Assembly: GCA_024275165.1 (NCBI GenBank)
Contig: JAJRZQ010000002.1
Location: 124,001-188,000, forward strand
DNA from: a bacterium
Lineage (GTDB): Bacteria > SAR324 > XYD2-FULL-50-16
DNA: 64,000 nucleotides
Reading direction: 5' to 3'
In this document: positions 17,156 to 25,801 of the stretch, piece by piece
Layout: every line of letters starts with the position of its first letter
Position numbering within the stretch: the first letter of the stretch is position 1
The notes under the pieces: generated by a model
Databases searched by the model: none
Told to the model about the DNA's origin: nothing
What the model saw: only the letters and a program-made list of their open reading frames with translations
Program-made: the position numbers and the translations under genes

Positions 17156-18589
17156 ATGTCTTTACGAATTAACCACAATACCGCGGCGATCAATTCGCAC
17201 CGTAATTTGGTGCGGAATGATCAACGCTTAACCCGCACTTTGGAGCATCTCTCCAGCGGGGAAAAAATCAATCGTGCTTCCGATTCTCCGGCAGCGTTGG
17301 TGATTTCAGAACAGATTCGCGGCCAAGTGGCCGGGCTCACCCAAGCGGTGATGAACTCGGAAAGCGCGGTTTCCTTGGTGCAAACCACGGAAGCGAATTT
17401 GAGTGAAGTGAACAGTCTTTTGATCTCCATGCGCCAGTTGGCGATTCATGCGGCGAACGAGGGGATTAACGATACGGGAATGCTCGAGGCGGATCAGGCC
17501 GAATTGTATAACGCGGTTCAATCCATTGACCGCATTGCTAAAAACGCCGCCTTTGGCCACTTAAAACTCTTAGACGGGTCCCACGGGATCAATGGGATTT
17601 CTACCGGTGAAGACTTGGAGTTTGTAAGTGCCACGGTCCATACCATTGCCAGCCCGCAATCGGGGTACCGGATTACGGTGGACCAAGAGGCGACGCAGGC
17701 GAGGATTCAAGGCAAAGTCGCCATGACCCCCGATATTATTGATTCCGGTGAGATACTCACCTTTCAAGAAGGGGGGCGCACGGTTCAGCTCACCACGCAA
17801 TTGGGCGAGAGCCAAGACCAACTGCAAAATCGGATCAATAATGAGTTCCGTGATGCGGGCTTGAAGCTGGATGCCTACTTTGAGCAAGGCCGCTTGACCG
17901 TATTGCATCAAGATTACGGGAGCGACCCCGCCTTTACGGTCGGGAGCAGCACTGCCGGAGTACTGGGTGACCGGGCCGACAGCCCCATGTGGGTGCAAAA
18001 CGGCGGCGACATTCAAGGGCAAATCGGGGGAGAGTTCGCCCTGGGTAAAGGCCAGGTCTTAAGCGGTGGGGAAGGCACCAATGTAGAGGGGTTGAAGATT
18101 CGTTATACCGGCATTGCCGATCCCTTGAACCCTGAAGTGGGTCGAGTGTCTTTAAACACCAATTCCTTAACCTTTCAGATTGGGGGGAACCACAATCAGA
18201 CCACTTCGGTGCTTTTGCCCAATACCCAGACGAATAAACTCTCTACCGAGGTCAGTAATGAATCGGGGTTTAAGAGTCTGCAAGACTTGGATGTGAGAAC
18301 CTTTCAAGGGGCGCAAGACGCGTTGCTCTTGATTGATCACGCGGTCAACCAGATTACCAGTACCCGCGCCGAATTGGGAGCGATGCAAAAAAACACGCTG
18401 GAGAGCAATATCGCTTCCTTGCGGGTTGCCAAGGAGAGCTTGAGCAACGCCGAATCCGTGATTCGCGATACGGATATGGCAGCGGAGATGAGCGAGTTTA
18501 CCCGGAATCAGATTTTAACCCAATCGGCAACGGCGATGCTGGCTCAGGCGAACCAAACCCCCAACAATGTCTTGACTCTACTCAAGTAA
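17156..18589 (+). CDS. fliC: flagellin 2
   Basis: A full-length 477-residue flagellin. N-terminal D0/D1 starts MSLRINHNTAAINSHRNLVR, with the conserved SSGEKINRASDSPAAL and QTTEANLSEVNSLL helices. The C-terminal D1/D0 ends MLAQANQTPNNVLTLLK. The central variable domain contains the block DIQGQIGGEFALGKGQVLSG, like a flagellin IN-type motif, shared with all sisters. It is exported and polymerises into the filament. AAGGAGGAG five bases before the ATG is a strong ribosome binding site. The long upstream spacer (488 bases) is filled by the tandem duplication and its hairpins; no separate sigma-28 promoter is evident there, so it is probably transcribed from the promoters at 14.4-14.5 kb. Confidence 0.95.
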   Translation: MSLRINHNTAAINSHRNLVRNDQRLTRTLEHLSSGEKINRASDSPAALVISEQIRGQVAGLTQAVMNSESAVSLVQTTEANLSEVNSLLISMRQLAIHAANEGINDTGMLEADQAELYNAVQSIDRIAKNAAFGHLKLLDGSHGINGISTGEDLEFVSATVHTIASPQSGYRITVDQEATQARIQGKVAMTPDIIDSGEILTFQEGGRTVQLTTQLGESQDQLQNRINNEFRDAGLKLDAYFEQGRLTVLHQDYGSDPAFTVGSSTAGVLGDRADSPMWVQNGGDIQGQIGGEFALGKGQVLSGGEGTNVEGLKIRYTGIADPLNPEVGRVSLNTNSLTFQIGGNHNQTTSVLLPNTQTNKLSTEVSNESGFKSLQDLDVRTFQGAQDALLLIDHAVNQITSTRAELGAMQKNTLESNIASLRVAKESLSNAESVIRDTDMAAEMSEFTRNQILTQSATAMLAQANQTPNNVLTLLK

Positions 18590-18595
18590 GGGGGC

Positions 18596-18618
18596 CCGGC
18601 CCGGGGGAACCGGGCCGG
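18596..18618 (+). terminator. strong GC hairpin after flagellin 2 (loop GGGAA)
   Basis: CCGGCCCGG and CCGGGCCGG form a perfect 9-bp stem with loop GGGAA, seven bases after the flagellin 2 stop. There is no U-tract, so it may protect or process the transcript rather than terminate it. The loop also contains GGA. Confidence 0.5.
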
Positions 18619-18655
18619 AGGGAAAACAAAAAATCCCAAGGTGGTAAGCACACCC

Positions 18656-18677
18656 GGGGCGACAAGGAGGTTGCCCC
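18656..18677 (+). promoter_or_regulatory. GGA-loop hairpin in leader of flagellin-like gene
   Basis: GGGGCGAC and GTTGCCCC pair (one G-U) around the hexaloop AAGGAG. The loop presents GGA and is itself a Shine-Dalgarno-like sequence, the classical way a CsrA site overlaps a ribosome binding region, although the nearest start codons are 20-50 bases away. Confidence 0.55.
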
Positions 18678-18728
18678 GTAAACAACAAGGAAGTTGAATT
18701 GAAGACAACGATAACGACAAGAGGAACC

Positions 18729-20036
18729 ATGAAGTCTTTTGCCTTTCAGGTCCCCCCCCTAAAGGGGAACCTTAGGATTCAGCCAGAGACTCTCGATACA
18801 CAGCCCGCGGTGACCCCAGGGGTCTCTGCGGTAAGCCAACTCGAAGCGAAAGTCTCGCTTTTGCAAATCGCCAAGGGCTCTCTAAAACGAATGGGAGTGG
18901 AGCTCAGCGAGATGAAGACTTTTATCGAAGAGAGTTTGGAAAAGGGCGAACCCATGCCGCATAGCTTAGTCGAGAGTTTTGTTAGCGAGCGAATCTTGAG
19001 GATCAAGGGATACAGTGAAACAGCGAGTTTTTTAGGCCAGACCCTATTAAACGGGGGTAGCGGGGTCTGGGGACAAGTTAAGGGAGAGGGGTTGCGCTTT
19101 GTGCGCGGCTCGGCCCTAGCCCAGAGCTCAGAGGGTCAAGGGTACGCCGTCGCGATTGAAAACGCGCCTAAAGCGGCGAACCTATTGGGCAGAGAGCCGG
19201 CAACCCCGGAGAGTTTACGCAAAGAAAGCCTGATCGTTTTAAGGGAGGGTCAGCAAGAGGTCCACTATCGGGTGGAGCGAGGGATCACCTTGCAGGGGCT
19301 GATCGAAGGCCTGCAAACCAGCCTCTGGAAGGGGGGCATTGATGTGAGTGTCTACCTTGCCGCAGATGGTAGGCTTGCCTTCTTGCACAATAAACTGGGC
19401 CGTAAACCCAAATTTCAAGGCATGAGCCTGAAAACAAGGTTGGTGAGCCATCTCCCCGGCAGCTTTGTCACCAGTTTGGTGGGGGAAGATGTGCAAGGGA
19501 GGATCGGCGGCGAGGTCGCCCAAGGGGAGGGAGGATTTCTCCAAGGGGATATCCAGGGCCGTACCTCGGGGCTAACCCTTTATTATCAAGGGAAGTTGTC
19601 CCACTCCGGGCAGGTGGTGGGTTTTGTCCAGGTCATACAAAAAGGGATGTTGGTTCCCTTAGACGGGGCGAACAAAACGCATGAGCGTTTGAGCCTCCCT
19701 GCCTTGACCCCGCAACATTTGGGGATTGGGGTTTCTAATCGCTCTGGTTTTGGTTCTTTAGAAGAGATTCAAGTGAAAACCCTTTTGGAGCGACTGGATG
19801 CCTTGCGTATCTTAGAAGCGGCGCAGGGGGAACTGACGCAGATGTCGAGAGAGCTGAAACAAAAAGAAGAGGCCTATGTGGATTTGGCGATTAAATTACT
19901 CCAAGAAGGGGCGAATCCCAAAGAGGCAGGGGAAGAACTCCTCTCGATGGGCAAGGAAAAAGCGGCTCAAATGGCGAAAGAATTAAGGTACATGCTCCGT
20001 CCAAAGGACTTAGGCGGTAGCGATAGAATGGCGTAA
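18729..20036 (+). CDS. flagellin-like protein lacking D0 polymerisation ends
   Basis: The 435-residue product keeps the flagellin central region: FLGQTLLNGGSGVWG (compare GNKKLLDGTNG), GLRFV, DVQGRIGGEVAQGEGG followed by GLTLYYQG, and NRSGFGSLEEIQVKT. The canonical N-terminal block (SLRINHNTAA) and C-terminal block (MLAQANQTPxxVLxLL), which form D0 and drive filament assembly and FliS/export recognition, are absent. They are replaced by an unrelated N-terminus and a charged helical C-terminus (KQKEEAYVDLAIKLLQEGAN). It should not build filament. Candidate roles are regulator, minor associated protein or decoy; none is shown. I use ATG 18729 with AGAGGAACC before it; the frame also allows TTG at 18699. 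Confidence 0.85.
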   Translation: MKSFAFQVPPLKGNLRIQPETLDTQPAVTPGVSAVSQLEAKVSLLQIAKGSLKRMGVELSEMKTFIEESLEKGEPMPHSLVESFVSERILRIKGYSETASFLGQTLLNGGSGVWGQVKGEGLRFVRGSALAQSSEGQGYAVAIENAPKAANLLGREPATPESLRKESLIVLREGQQEVHYRVERGITLQGLIEGLQTSLWKGGIDVSVYLAADGRLAFLHNKLGRKPKFQGMSLKTRLVSHLPGSFVTSLVGEDVQGRIGGEVAQGEGGFLQGDIQGRTSGLTLYYQGKLSHSGQVVGFVQVIQKGMLVPLDGANKTHERLSLPALTPQHLGIGVSNRSGFGSLEEIQVKTLLERLDALRILEAAQGELTQMSRELKQKEEAYVDLAIKLLQEGANPKEAGEELLSMGKEKAAQMAKELRYMLRPKDLGGSDRMA

Positions 20037-20091
20037 CCGCCGGTACCCTAGCTTTTTCAGGGAAGAAGGCGTTAGCCAGGAAGGCAATATA

Positions 20092-20104
20092 GGGCAGGAT
20101 GCCC
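20092..20104 (+). promoter_or_regulatory. GGA-loop hairpin, candidate CsrA site
   Basis: GGGCA-GGA-TGCCC, the same hairpin as at 16729 and 16973 but outside that duplication, in the spacer before flagellin 3. Confidence 0.6.
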
Positions 20105-20189
20105 AAGAAAAGGCGACGAAAGGGGTTAATAACTCTTATTGGTTGTGGGCTGGGGCATGTGCCCCAGCCCAACGCAGGAGTGAGAAACT

Positions 20190-20278
20190 TGGGCCAGGAG
20201 GCCCATAGGACAGCCAGGAAGGCGATTGACCTGGGGGGTAGTTTCCCCCTGAGTGAGAAACTTGGGCCAGGAGGCCCA
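20190..20278 (+). promoter_or_regulatory. two GGA-loop hairpins in 73-bp tandem repeat
   Basis: TGGGCC-AGGA-GGCCCA occurs at 20190-20205 and 20263-20278. Each is a perfect 6-bp stem with an AGGA tetraloop. They have different arms from the hairpins at 16.7 kb but the same loop, which argues for selection on the loop. Confidence 0.6.
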
Positions 20279-20476
20279 TAGGACAGCCAGGAAGGCGATT
20301 GACCTGGGGGGTAGTTTCCCCCCAAGACCGAAAAAAAGTCTATGGATGGATTTTTTTAAAGGCGCTTGCAATAAGCTGAACCATTTCGAGGCGGAAAATC
20401 GAGGTGGCTCAATGAAGTAAACCCAAGAAAGGCCAAGGATGGACCTTTCTCCAATGATCATACAAGGAGGTATGTT

Positions 20477-21928
20477 ATGTCTCTTCGCATCAATACGAAT
20501 ACGGCTGCAATTAACGCGCATCGCAATTTGCAGAAAAACGATGAAGCGATGAATAAAACCTTAGAAAAACTTTCTAGCGGTTTGAAAATCAATCGGGCTG
20601 CTGAAGGCCCTGCCGCTCTGGTTATTTCAGAGCAAATGCGCGGTCAGATCGCCGGTTTGAACCAGGCGATGGACAACAGCGAAACAGGGATCAGCATGAT
20701 CCAAACCACAGAGGCGAATTTGACCGAGGTCAACCGGCTCTTGGTTTCCATGCGCCAATTGGCGGTTCACGCCGCCAACGAAGGGGCCAATGATGAAACC
20801 ATGTTGCAGGCCGATCAAGATGAAATGGATAACGCCTTGGCCACGATCAGTCGGATTTCCAATCAGGCCCAATTCGGCAACAAAAAGCTCTTAGACGGTT
20901 CTTTGGCCGCCAGTGGCACCACCACCGGCACTGATTTGGAATTTGTTACCGCGGGGTTGAAGACCGCGGACGCTCGAGAGACCGGTTTTGAGGTGAAAAT
21001 CATCCAGAATGCCTCAAAGGCAAATATCACGGGAACGGTGGGGCTCTCTGACGAGTTGATCAAGAAGGGGGAAACCCTGACGGTGATTGAAAACGGCAAG
21101 ATGGCCACCTATAGCACCACCCAGGATGATACCTTGGATACGGCGATCAAGAACTTCACTAACGAGGTTCGTCGAAACGGCTTGGCCGTAGATGTCATGG
21201 CCGATGAGGCTGGGGTTATTCATATCGAGCATGAAGAATTCGGTAGTGAGTACGGCTTTCAGTTCTCCAGCTCCACGGCGGGGGTCTTGAGTCAGCAGGC
21301 GGGCCAAATCGAGGTTTCCAATGTAGGTCAAGATGTGAAGGGGACCATCAACGGGGAATCGGCCATAGGAAATGGCCAGACCTTAACCGGGATTACCGGT
21401 GCCGCCAATGTGGACGGCTTGGCGGTACGCTTTCTAGGTCAGGCCGACTTAGCTGCCAACCCGGAAGGAGAGGTGGTCGGCAAGGCTTTTGTGAGTCAAA
21501 ATAGTGTCAACTTTCATGTTGGGGCCAACTACGGTCAGACCGTGGGTCTTTCCATCGGCAGCACCGATGTGAATACTTTGGGGAAAAACATTTCCAATGA
21601 TTCGGGTTATACCAGCTTGAGCGATTTGGATGTACGGACCTTTCAAGGAGCGGAAGACGCCTTAAAGCTCTTAGACGCCGCTATTGTGGATGTCTCCGCT
21701 CGGCGTGGCCACTTAGGCGCTTTCCAGAAGAATACTCTGGAATCGAACCTACAAAACCTAAGGGTCGCCACGGAGAGCTTGGCGAGTTCGGAGTCGATCA
21801 TTCGTGATGTGGATATGGCCAAGGAAATGGCCAACTTCACCAAGAATCAGATCATGACTCAGTCTGCCACCGCTATGCTGGCTCAGGCGAACCAAACCCC
21901 GCAATCGGTTTTGAAACTGTTGCAATAG
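20477..21928 (+). CDS. fliC: flagellin 3
   Basis: A 483-residue flagellin with intact ends (MSLRINTNTAAINAHRNLQK and MLAQANQTPQSVLKLLQ). The central domain has DVKGTINGESAIGNGQTLTG and two other blocks shared with flagellin 4, such as KKGETLTVIENGKMA. It is one of the two most similar genes of the array (with flagellin 4). AAGGAGG lies eight bases before the ATG. After the stop come three strong hairpins (about 21943-22060, e.g. AGAGGGCAAGCTTGCTTGCC plus CTCT) without U-tracts. Confidence 0.95.
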   Translation: MSLRINTNTAAINAHRNLQKNDEAMNKTLEKLSSGLKINRAAEGPAALVISEQMRGQIAGLNQAMDNSETGISMIQTTEANLTEVNRLLVSMRQLAVHAANEGANDETMLQADQDEMDNALATISRISNQAQFGNKKLLDGSLAASGTTTGTDLEFVTAGLKTADARETGFEVKIIQNASKANITGTVGLSDELIKKGETLTVIENGKMATYSTTQDDTLDTAIKNFTNEVRRNGLAVDVMADEAGVIHIEHEEFGSEYGFQFSSSTAGVLSQQAGQIEVSNVGQDVKGTINGESAIGNGQTLTGITGAANVDGLAVRFLGQADLAANPEGEVVGKAFVSQNSVNFHVGANYGQTVGLSIGSTDVNTLGKNISNDSGYTSLSDLDVRTFQGAEDALKLLDAAIVDVSARRGHLGAFQKNTLESNLQNLRVATESLASSESIIRDVDMAKEMANFTKNQIMTQSATAMLAQANQTPQSVLKLLQ

Positions 21929-22438
21929 GGGGCTTAGTTGAGTCAGGGCATTTGCCCTGGCTCAATGGAGATCTGCCGGGCAAGACTTCTTGCCCCCCGG
22001 CGGCCATCGCGCCGGGATCAGGCCGGTCTTTCTAGAGGGCAAGCTTGCTTGCCCTCTAGATGGGCTGACCTAACCCTCTTCTTTTTGCCTTAAGGAGATA
22101 CGAATCTTGAGGCGGAATCAAGAGGAGAAGGGGTTTTTAACCCAAGTGGGAGACAACTCGGTCGGTTTGAATCCGAGGTCTCGCAACCGCTTTGTTGAAA
22201 AAGGTTAGAGAGGTTTCTTCCTATTGAATTGTAGGGGGAGGGTAGGGCTGCTGGATAAAAGAGGCAGCCCCTGCCAAAAAAACAGCGGTCATAGATTCTC
22301 TAAGGGGTCAAACCCTGAAAGCAAGGTGGATTGATCCGCCTGCAATCAGACCGAAGCGATTCGGGCCAAGGGTAAGATACTTTGCGGAAAGGCATTCCCT
22401 TTCAGGGAGGAGTCCGCCCGTGGAAGAATCCAGGGATC

Positions 22439-22474
22439 CCCCGGCATGGAGGCCGGGGCGAGCGACAGGAGTCG
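22439..22474 (+). promoter_or_regulatory. two GGA-loop hairpins, candidate CsrA sites
   Basis: CCCCGGC-ATGGAG-GCCGGGG (22439-22458) and CGAC-AGGA-GTCG (22463-22474). ATGGA and AGGA in the loop both match the CsrA core. Confidence 0.6.
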
Positions 22475-22618
22475 AAGAATGAACAGGGGTTAAACCCCTT
22501 GGTCAGGTGGAGCAGTCTGCCCAATTTAGCGCCGAAGCGATTCGGTCAAGGGTAAGATACTTTGCGGAAAGGCATTCCCTTTCAGGGAGGAGTCCGCCCG
22601 TGGAAGAATCCAGGGATC

Positions 22619-22654
22619 CCCCGGCATGGAGGCCGGGGCGAGCGACAGGAGTCG
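22619..22654 (+). promoter_or_regulatory. two GGA-loop hairpins, duplicated copy
   Basis: The second tandem unit repeats both hairpins exactly, at 22619-22638 and 22643-22654. Confidence 0.6.
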
Positions 22655-22776
22655 AAACCCGCCCAGAGAGGGTAATTCTGGGCCGAAGGTAGTAAGTCGT
22701 AATTTACGATTGCCCGTATTGGGCCTACCTAACTCTGCTCTAAGGATGGAGCAAAACTTGTAACAAGGAGGTTATC

Positions 22777-24237
22777 ATGAGCTTACGAGTAAACCACAAT
22801 ACCGCTGCGCTCAACGCGCATCGGAACTTGGTCGCCAATACCGAGGCGACCAGCAAAACCTTGGAGAAACTCTCTAGTGGTTTGAAAATCAACCGGGCCG
22901 CAGACGGCCCCGCGACCTTGGTGATTTCCGAGCAAATGCGGGGGCAAATCGCAGGTTTAAACCAGGCGATTGACAACAGCGAGACCGCGATTTCCATGAT
23001 CCAAACGACCGAGGCCAACTTGAGCGAGATCAACAACCTGTTGGTTTCCATGCGGCAGCTCTCGGTCCATGCCGCCAACGAAGGGGTGAACGATGAAACC
23101 ATGTTGGCCGCGGATCAAGATGAGATCAACAACGCGCTGGAAACCATCACCCGCATTGCCCAGCAGGCGCAATTTGGGAACAAGAAACTCTTAGACGGCA
23201 CCAACGGCGCGAACGGCAGCACCACGGGGGCAAGTTTGGATTTTGTTTCTGCGAGCTTAAAAACCAAGGATTCCGCGGAATCGGGTTTTGATGTCCGCAT
23301 TACCCAAAACGCCACCAAGGCGCATGTAAGCGGCACCACGGCCTTGACCGAAGAGATGATCAAGAACGGGGAAACCCTGACGGTGATCGAAAACGGAAGG
23401 ACCGCCAGCTACACCACCCAAGCCGATGATACCATTGACACGGCCTTTAAGAACTTCAAGAGCGCCTTGATGCAAAACGGCTTGGCCATTGACGCGAACA
23501 TGGATTCCAGTGGGACCATAACGCTCCAACACAGGGAATTTGGTTCCTCTCACGGCTTTCAGGTGTCTTCTTCCACTGCCGGGGTTTTAAGCCAGCAGGC
23601 CGGAGAGATCAATTCGGCCGAATCCGGGCAGGATATCAAAGGAACCATCAATGGGGAATCCGCGATTGGTAGCGGTCAGCTTTTGACGGGGATCGAAGGA
23701 GCCTTGAATGTCGATGGTTTGGCCGTGCGCTATACCGGTGTTGCGGGAGATAACGGCAAGATCGACGATCCCGAAGGGGTGATGGTAGGTCGGGCTTATA
23801 TTTCCCAAAATAGTTTGCACTTCCAAGTAGGGGCAAATTACAACCAAACCGTAGGGATTTCCATTGACAACCTGAGCGCCAATGTATTGGGTCGGGCAGT
23901 GGATAATGAATCCGGGTTTAAGAGCTTGGCCGATATTGATGTGCGTAGCTTTCAAGGGGCGCAAGACGCCATGAAGCTGATTGATAAAGCCATCACCGGC
24001 ATGACCGCAAAACGGGGCGAGTTGGGCGCTTTTCAGAAAAACACTTTGGAAAGCAACCTGCAAAACCTGCGGATTGCCAATGAGAACTTGGTTAGTTCTG
24101 AGTCAATTTTGCGGGATGTGGATATGGCTTCTGAAATGGCTAATTTCACGAAGAACCAGATCATGTCTCAAAGTGCCACGGCCATGTTGGCCCAGGCGAA
24201 TCAAACTCCCAAAAATGTGCTGACCCTATTGGGTTAA
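22777..24237 (+). CDS. fliC: flagellin 4
   Basis: A 486-residue flagellin with canonical ends (MSLRVNHNTAALNAHRNL; MLAQANQTPKNVLTLLG). The D1 helices carry SSGLKINRAADGPATL and NDETMLAADQDEINNAL. The central domain holds DIKGTINGESAIGSGQLLTG. It is close to flagellin 3 and differs mainly in surface loops such as the VAGDNGKIDDPEG insert. AAGGAGG is six bases before the ATG. A clear terminator-like hairpin follows at 24299. Confidence 0.95.
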   Translation: MSLRVNHNTAALNAHRNLVANTEATSKTLEKLSSGLKINRAADGPATLVISEQMRGQIAGLNQAIDNSETAISMIQTTEANLSEINNLLVSMRQLSVHAANEGVNDETMLAADQDEINNALETITRIAQQAQFGNKKLLDGTNGANGSTTGASLDFVSASLKTKDSAESGFDVRITQNATKAHVSGTTALTEEMIKNGETLTVIENGRTASYTTQADDTIDTAFKNFKSALMQNGLAIDANMDSSGTITLQHREFGSSHGFQVSSSTAGVLSQQAGEINSAESGQDIKGTINGESAIGSGQLLTGIEGALNVDGLAVRYTGVAGDNGKIDDPEGVMVGRAYISQNSLHFQVGANYNQTVGISIDNLSANVLGRAVDNESGFKSLADIDVRSFQGAQDAMKLIDKAITGMTAKRGELGAFQKNTLESNLQNLRIANENLVSSESILRDVDMASEMANFTKNQIMSQSATAMLAQANQTPKNVLTLLG

Positions 24238-24298
24238 GGACTTTTTTAGGGCTTTGAGGAGTTTTTGAAGACTCAACCTTCAAGTAAGGGTTGTAATC

Positions 24299-24326
24299 GC
24301 AGAGGGCACCCTGCCCTCTGCCTTTT
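24299..24326 (+). terminator. intrinsic terminator-like hairpin between flagellins 4 and 5
   Basis: GCAGAGGGCA and TGCCCTCTGC pair perfectly (10 bp) around CCC, followed by CTTTT. The short U-tract suggests partial termination, which would lower expression of the last flagellin. Confidence 0.6.
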
Positions 24327-24358
24327 AGCAAAAAGGACGATGCATCAAGGAGGTCAGC

Positions 24359-25801
24359 ATGTCTTTGCGAATCAATCACAACAGGGCAGCCTTGAACTCG
24401 CATCGAATTTTAGTGAAAAATGATCGTCAAATGGGCCAGACCTTGGAAAAGCTTTCTAGCGGTCTAAAAATCAATCGAGCTGCGGAAGGCCCGGCAACTT
24501 TGGTGATTTCCGAACATATGCGAGGTCAGATTTCCAGCATGAATCAAGCCATTGACAACAGTGAGACCGCCATTTCCATGGTGCAAACCACAGAAAGCAA
24601 TTTAGTTGAGGTCAATCGTCTTTTAGTTGGAATTCGCCAGTTGGCAATTCATGCCTCGAATGAGGGGAGCAACAGCACGGCCATGTTGGAAGCGGATCAG
24701 TCGGAGATTGACCACGCCTTGGCCAGTATCGACCGGATAGCGAAACAGGCTCGGTTTGGGAACAAAAAACTTTTAGATGGAACCAACGGAATCAGCGGCA
24801 ACACGACGGGGGAGGGGCTTTCGTTTCTTTCTGCCGGGCTCAATACCCAAGACTCCAGCAAAAAGGGATATGCGGTGGTGGTCACCCAGCAGGCGACTCG
24901 AAGTCGAGTCGAGGGTACGGTCGCCTTGAGCCCGGAAATGATTGGCAAAGGGGAAACCTTGACGGTCATTGAAAAGGGTAAAATGGCCAGCTATACCACG
25001 AGTGCCGATGATACTCTCGATAGGGTGGTGAAGAATCTAGCAAACGAAACGCGCCAACAGGGCTTGCGCCTCGATGTTCGTTTAACGGATTTGGGGACTT
25101 TTGAAATCGTGCACCAAGATTTTGGCTCCGACATGAATTTTCAGGTCTCCTCTTCCACTGCCGGGGTTTTAAGCGCAAAGGCTGGAGAAATTCAAGCCAA
25201 TACCCCGGGCTTGGATATCAAAGGGAGCATCAACGGGGAACCGGCTAAAGGCTATGGTGAGGTTCTTACCGGAATGGCCGGCAGTGTCGCTGACTTGCAG
25301 GTGAGATATGTCCACCAAGGGGAAGCGATTCCGCCAGAGGGGTTGGGAGTGGGCCGCGTCTATATTACCCAAAACAGTCTGAAATTTCAGGTAGGGGGTA
25401 GTTACGGTCAGACCGTGGGGATGAATGTCAAAAATATCTCGAGTCATGCCTTAGGGGTCGGGGTCGATAATGAAAGCGGTTTTCGCTCTCTCGCTGACTT
25501 AGATGTGCGTAGCTTTCAAGGGGCTCAAGACACACTTTTTTTAGTGGATCAAGCGATCCATGATGTTACCCGAATCCGCAGTGATTTGGGCGCCTTTCAA
25601 AAAAACGCCTTAGAGGGCAATTTGCAAAATTTGCGAATTGCCAATGAAAACCTGGTCTCCAGCGAATCGGTGCTGCGAGACGCGGATATGGCCGGCGAAA
25701 CGGCCTCCTTTACCCGCAACCAGATCATGTCGGAATCCGCCACCGCCATGCTGGCTCAGGCCAACCAAACCCCGAAAACGGTCTTACGCTTGATCGGTTA
25801 G
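24359..25801 (+). CDS. fliC: flagellin 5
   Basis: The last gene of the array: 480 residues, start MSLRINHNRAALNSHRIL, end MLAQANQTPKTVLRLIG. The central region includes DIKGSINGEPAKGYGEVLTG. Several normally fixed positions differ (SEHMRGQIS where others have SEQMRGQIA; AGETASFTRNQ for AxEMANFTKNQ), so it is the most diverged of the complete flagellins and may be a minor filament component. The ribosome binding site is AAGGAGG. Its last 18 bases overlap the convergent ispE gene, leaving no room for a separate terminator. Confidence 0.94.
   Translation: MSLRINHNRAALNSHRILVKNDRQMGQTLEKLSSGLKINRAAEGPATLVISEHMRGQISSMNQAIDNSETAISMVQTTESNLVEVNRLLVGIRQLAIHASNEGSNSTAMLEADQSEIDHALASIDRIAKQARFGNKKLLDGTNGISGNTTGEGLSFLSAGLNTQDSSKKGYAVVVTQQATRSRVEGTVALSPEMIGKGETLTVIEKGKMASYTTSADDTLDRVVKNLANETRQQGLRLDVRLTDLGTFEIVHQDFGSDMNFQVSSSTAGVLSAKAGEIQANTPGLDIKGSINGEPAKGYGEVLTGMAGSVADLQVRYVHQGEAIPPEGLGVGRVYITQNSLKFQVGGSYGQTVGMNVKNISSHALGVGVDNESGFRSLADLDVRSFQGAQDTLFLVDQAIHDVTRIRSDLGAFQKNALEGNLQNLRIANENLVSSESVLRDADMAGETASFTRNQIMSESATAMLAQANQTPKTVLRLIG

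Larger units (their letters stand above)
20037..20476 (+). other. flagellin spacer with 73-bp tandem repeat
   Basis: No gene. A unit starting TGAGAAACTTGGGCCAGG occurs at 20181 and again at 20254 (period 73), almost identical. A GGGCAGGATGCCC hairpin precedes at 20092. The palindrome GGGCTGGGGCATGTGCCCC plus AGCCC lies near 20150. The flagellin 3 ribosome binding site AAGGAGG is at the end. Confidence 0.8.
22351..22656 (+). repeat. 180-bp period tandem duplication upstream of flagellin 4
   Basis: About 125 near-identical bases at 22351-22476 and 22531-22656, starting CCGAAGCGATTCGG and ending GACAGGAGTCGAA, separated by unrelated sequence. Only one or two changes separate the copies, so the event is recent or the sequence is under constraint. 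Confidence 0.9.
21929..22776 (+). other. long structured flagellin spacer
   Basis: An 848-base gene-free spacer. The first 140 bases hold three consecutive GC-rich hairpins after flagellin 3. Bases 22350-22656 hold a 180-base-period tandem duplication with four GGA-loop hairpins. The end contains ATGGAGCAAAACTTG followed by the flagellin 4 ribosome binding site AAGGAGG. I see no sigma-28 promoter in it. Confidence 0.75.

Noticed and set aside
18680-18720. A third sigma-28 promoter before the flagellin-like gene
   Set aside because: GGAAGTTG and AACGATAA are present but spacing and both elements are off consensus and overlap possible start codons.
16572-22656. CRISPR array
   Set aside because: Repeats are in two copies with long periods (246, 73, 180), no regular spacers, no cas genes.
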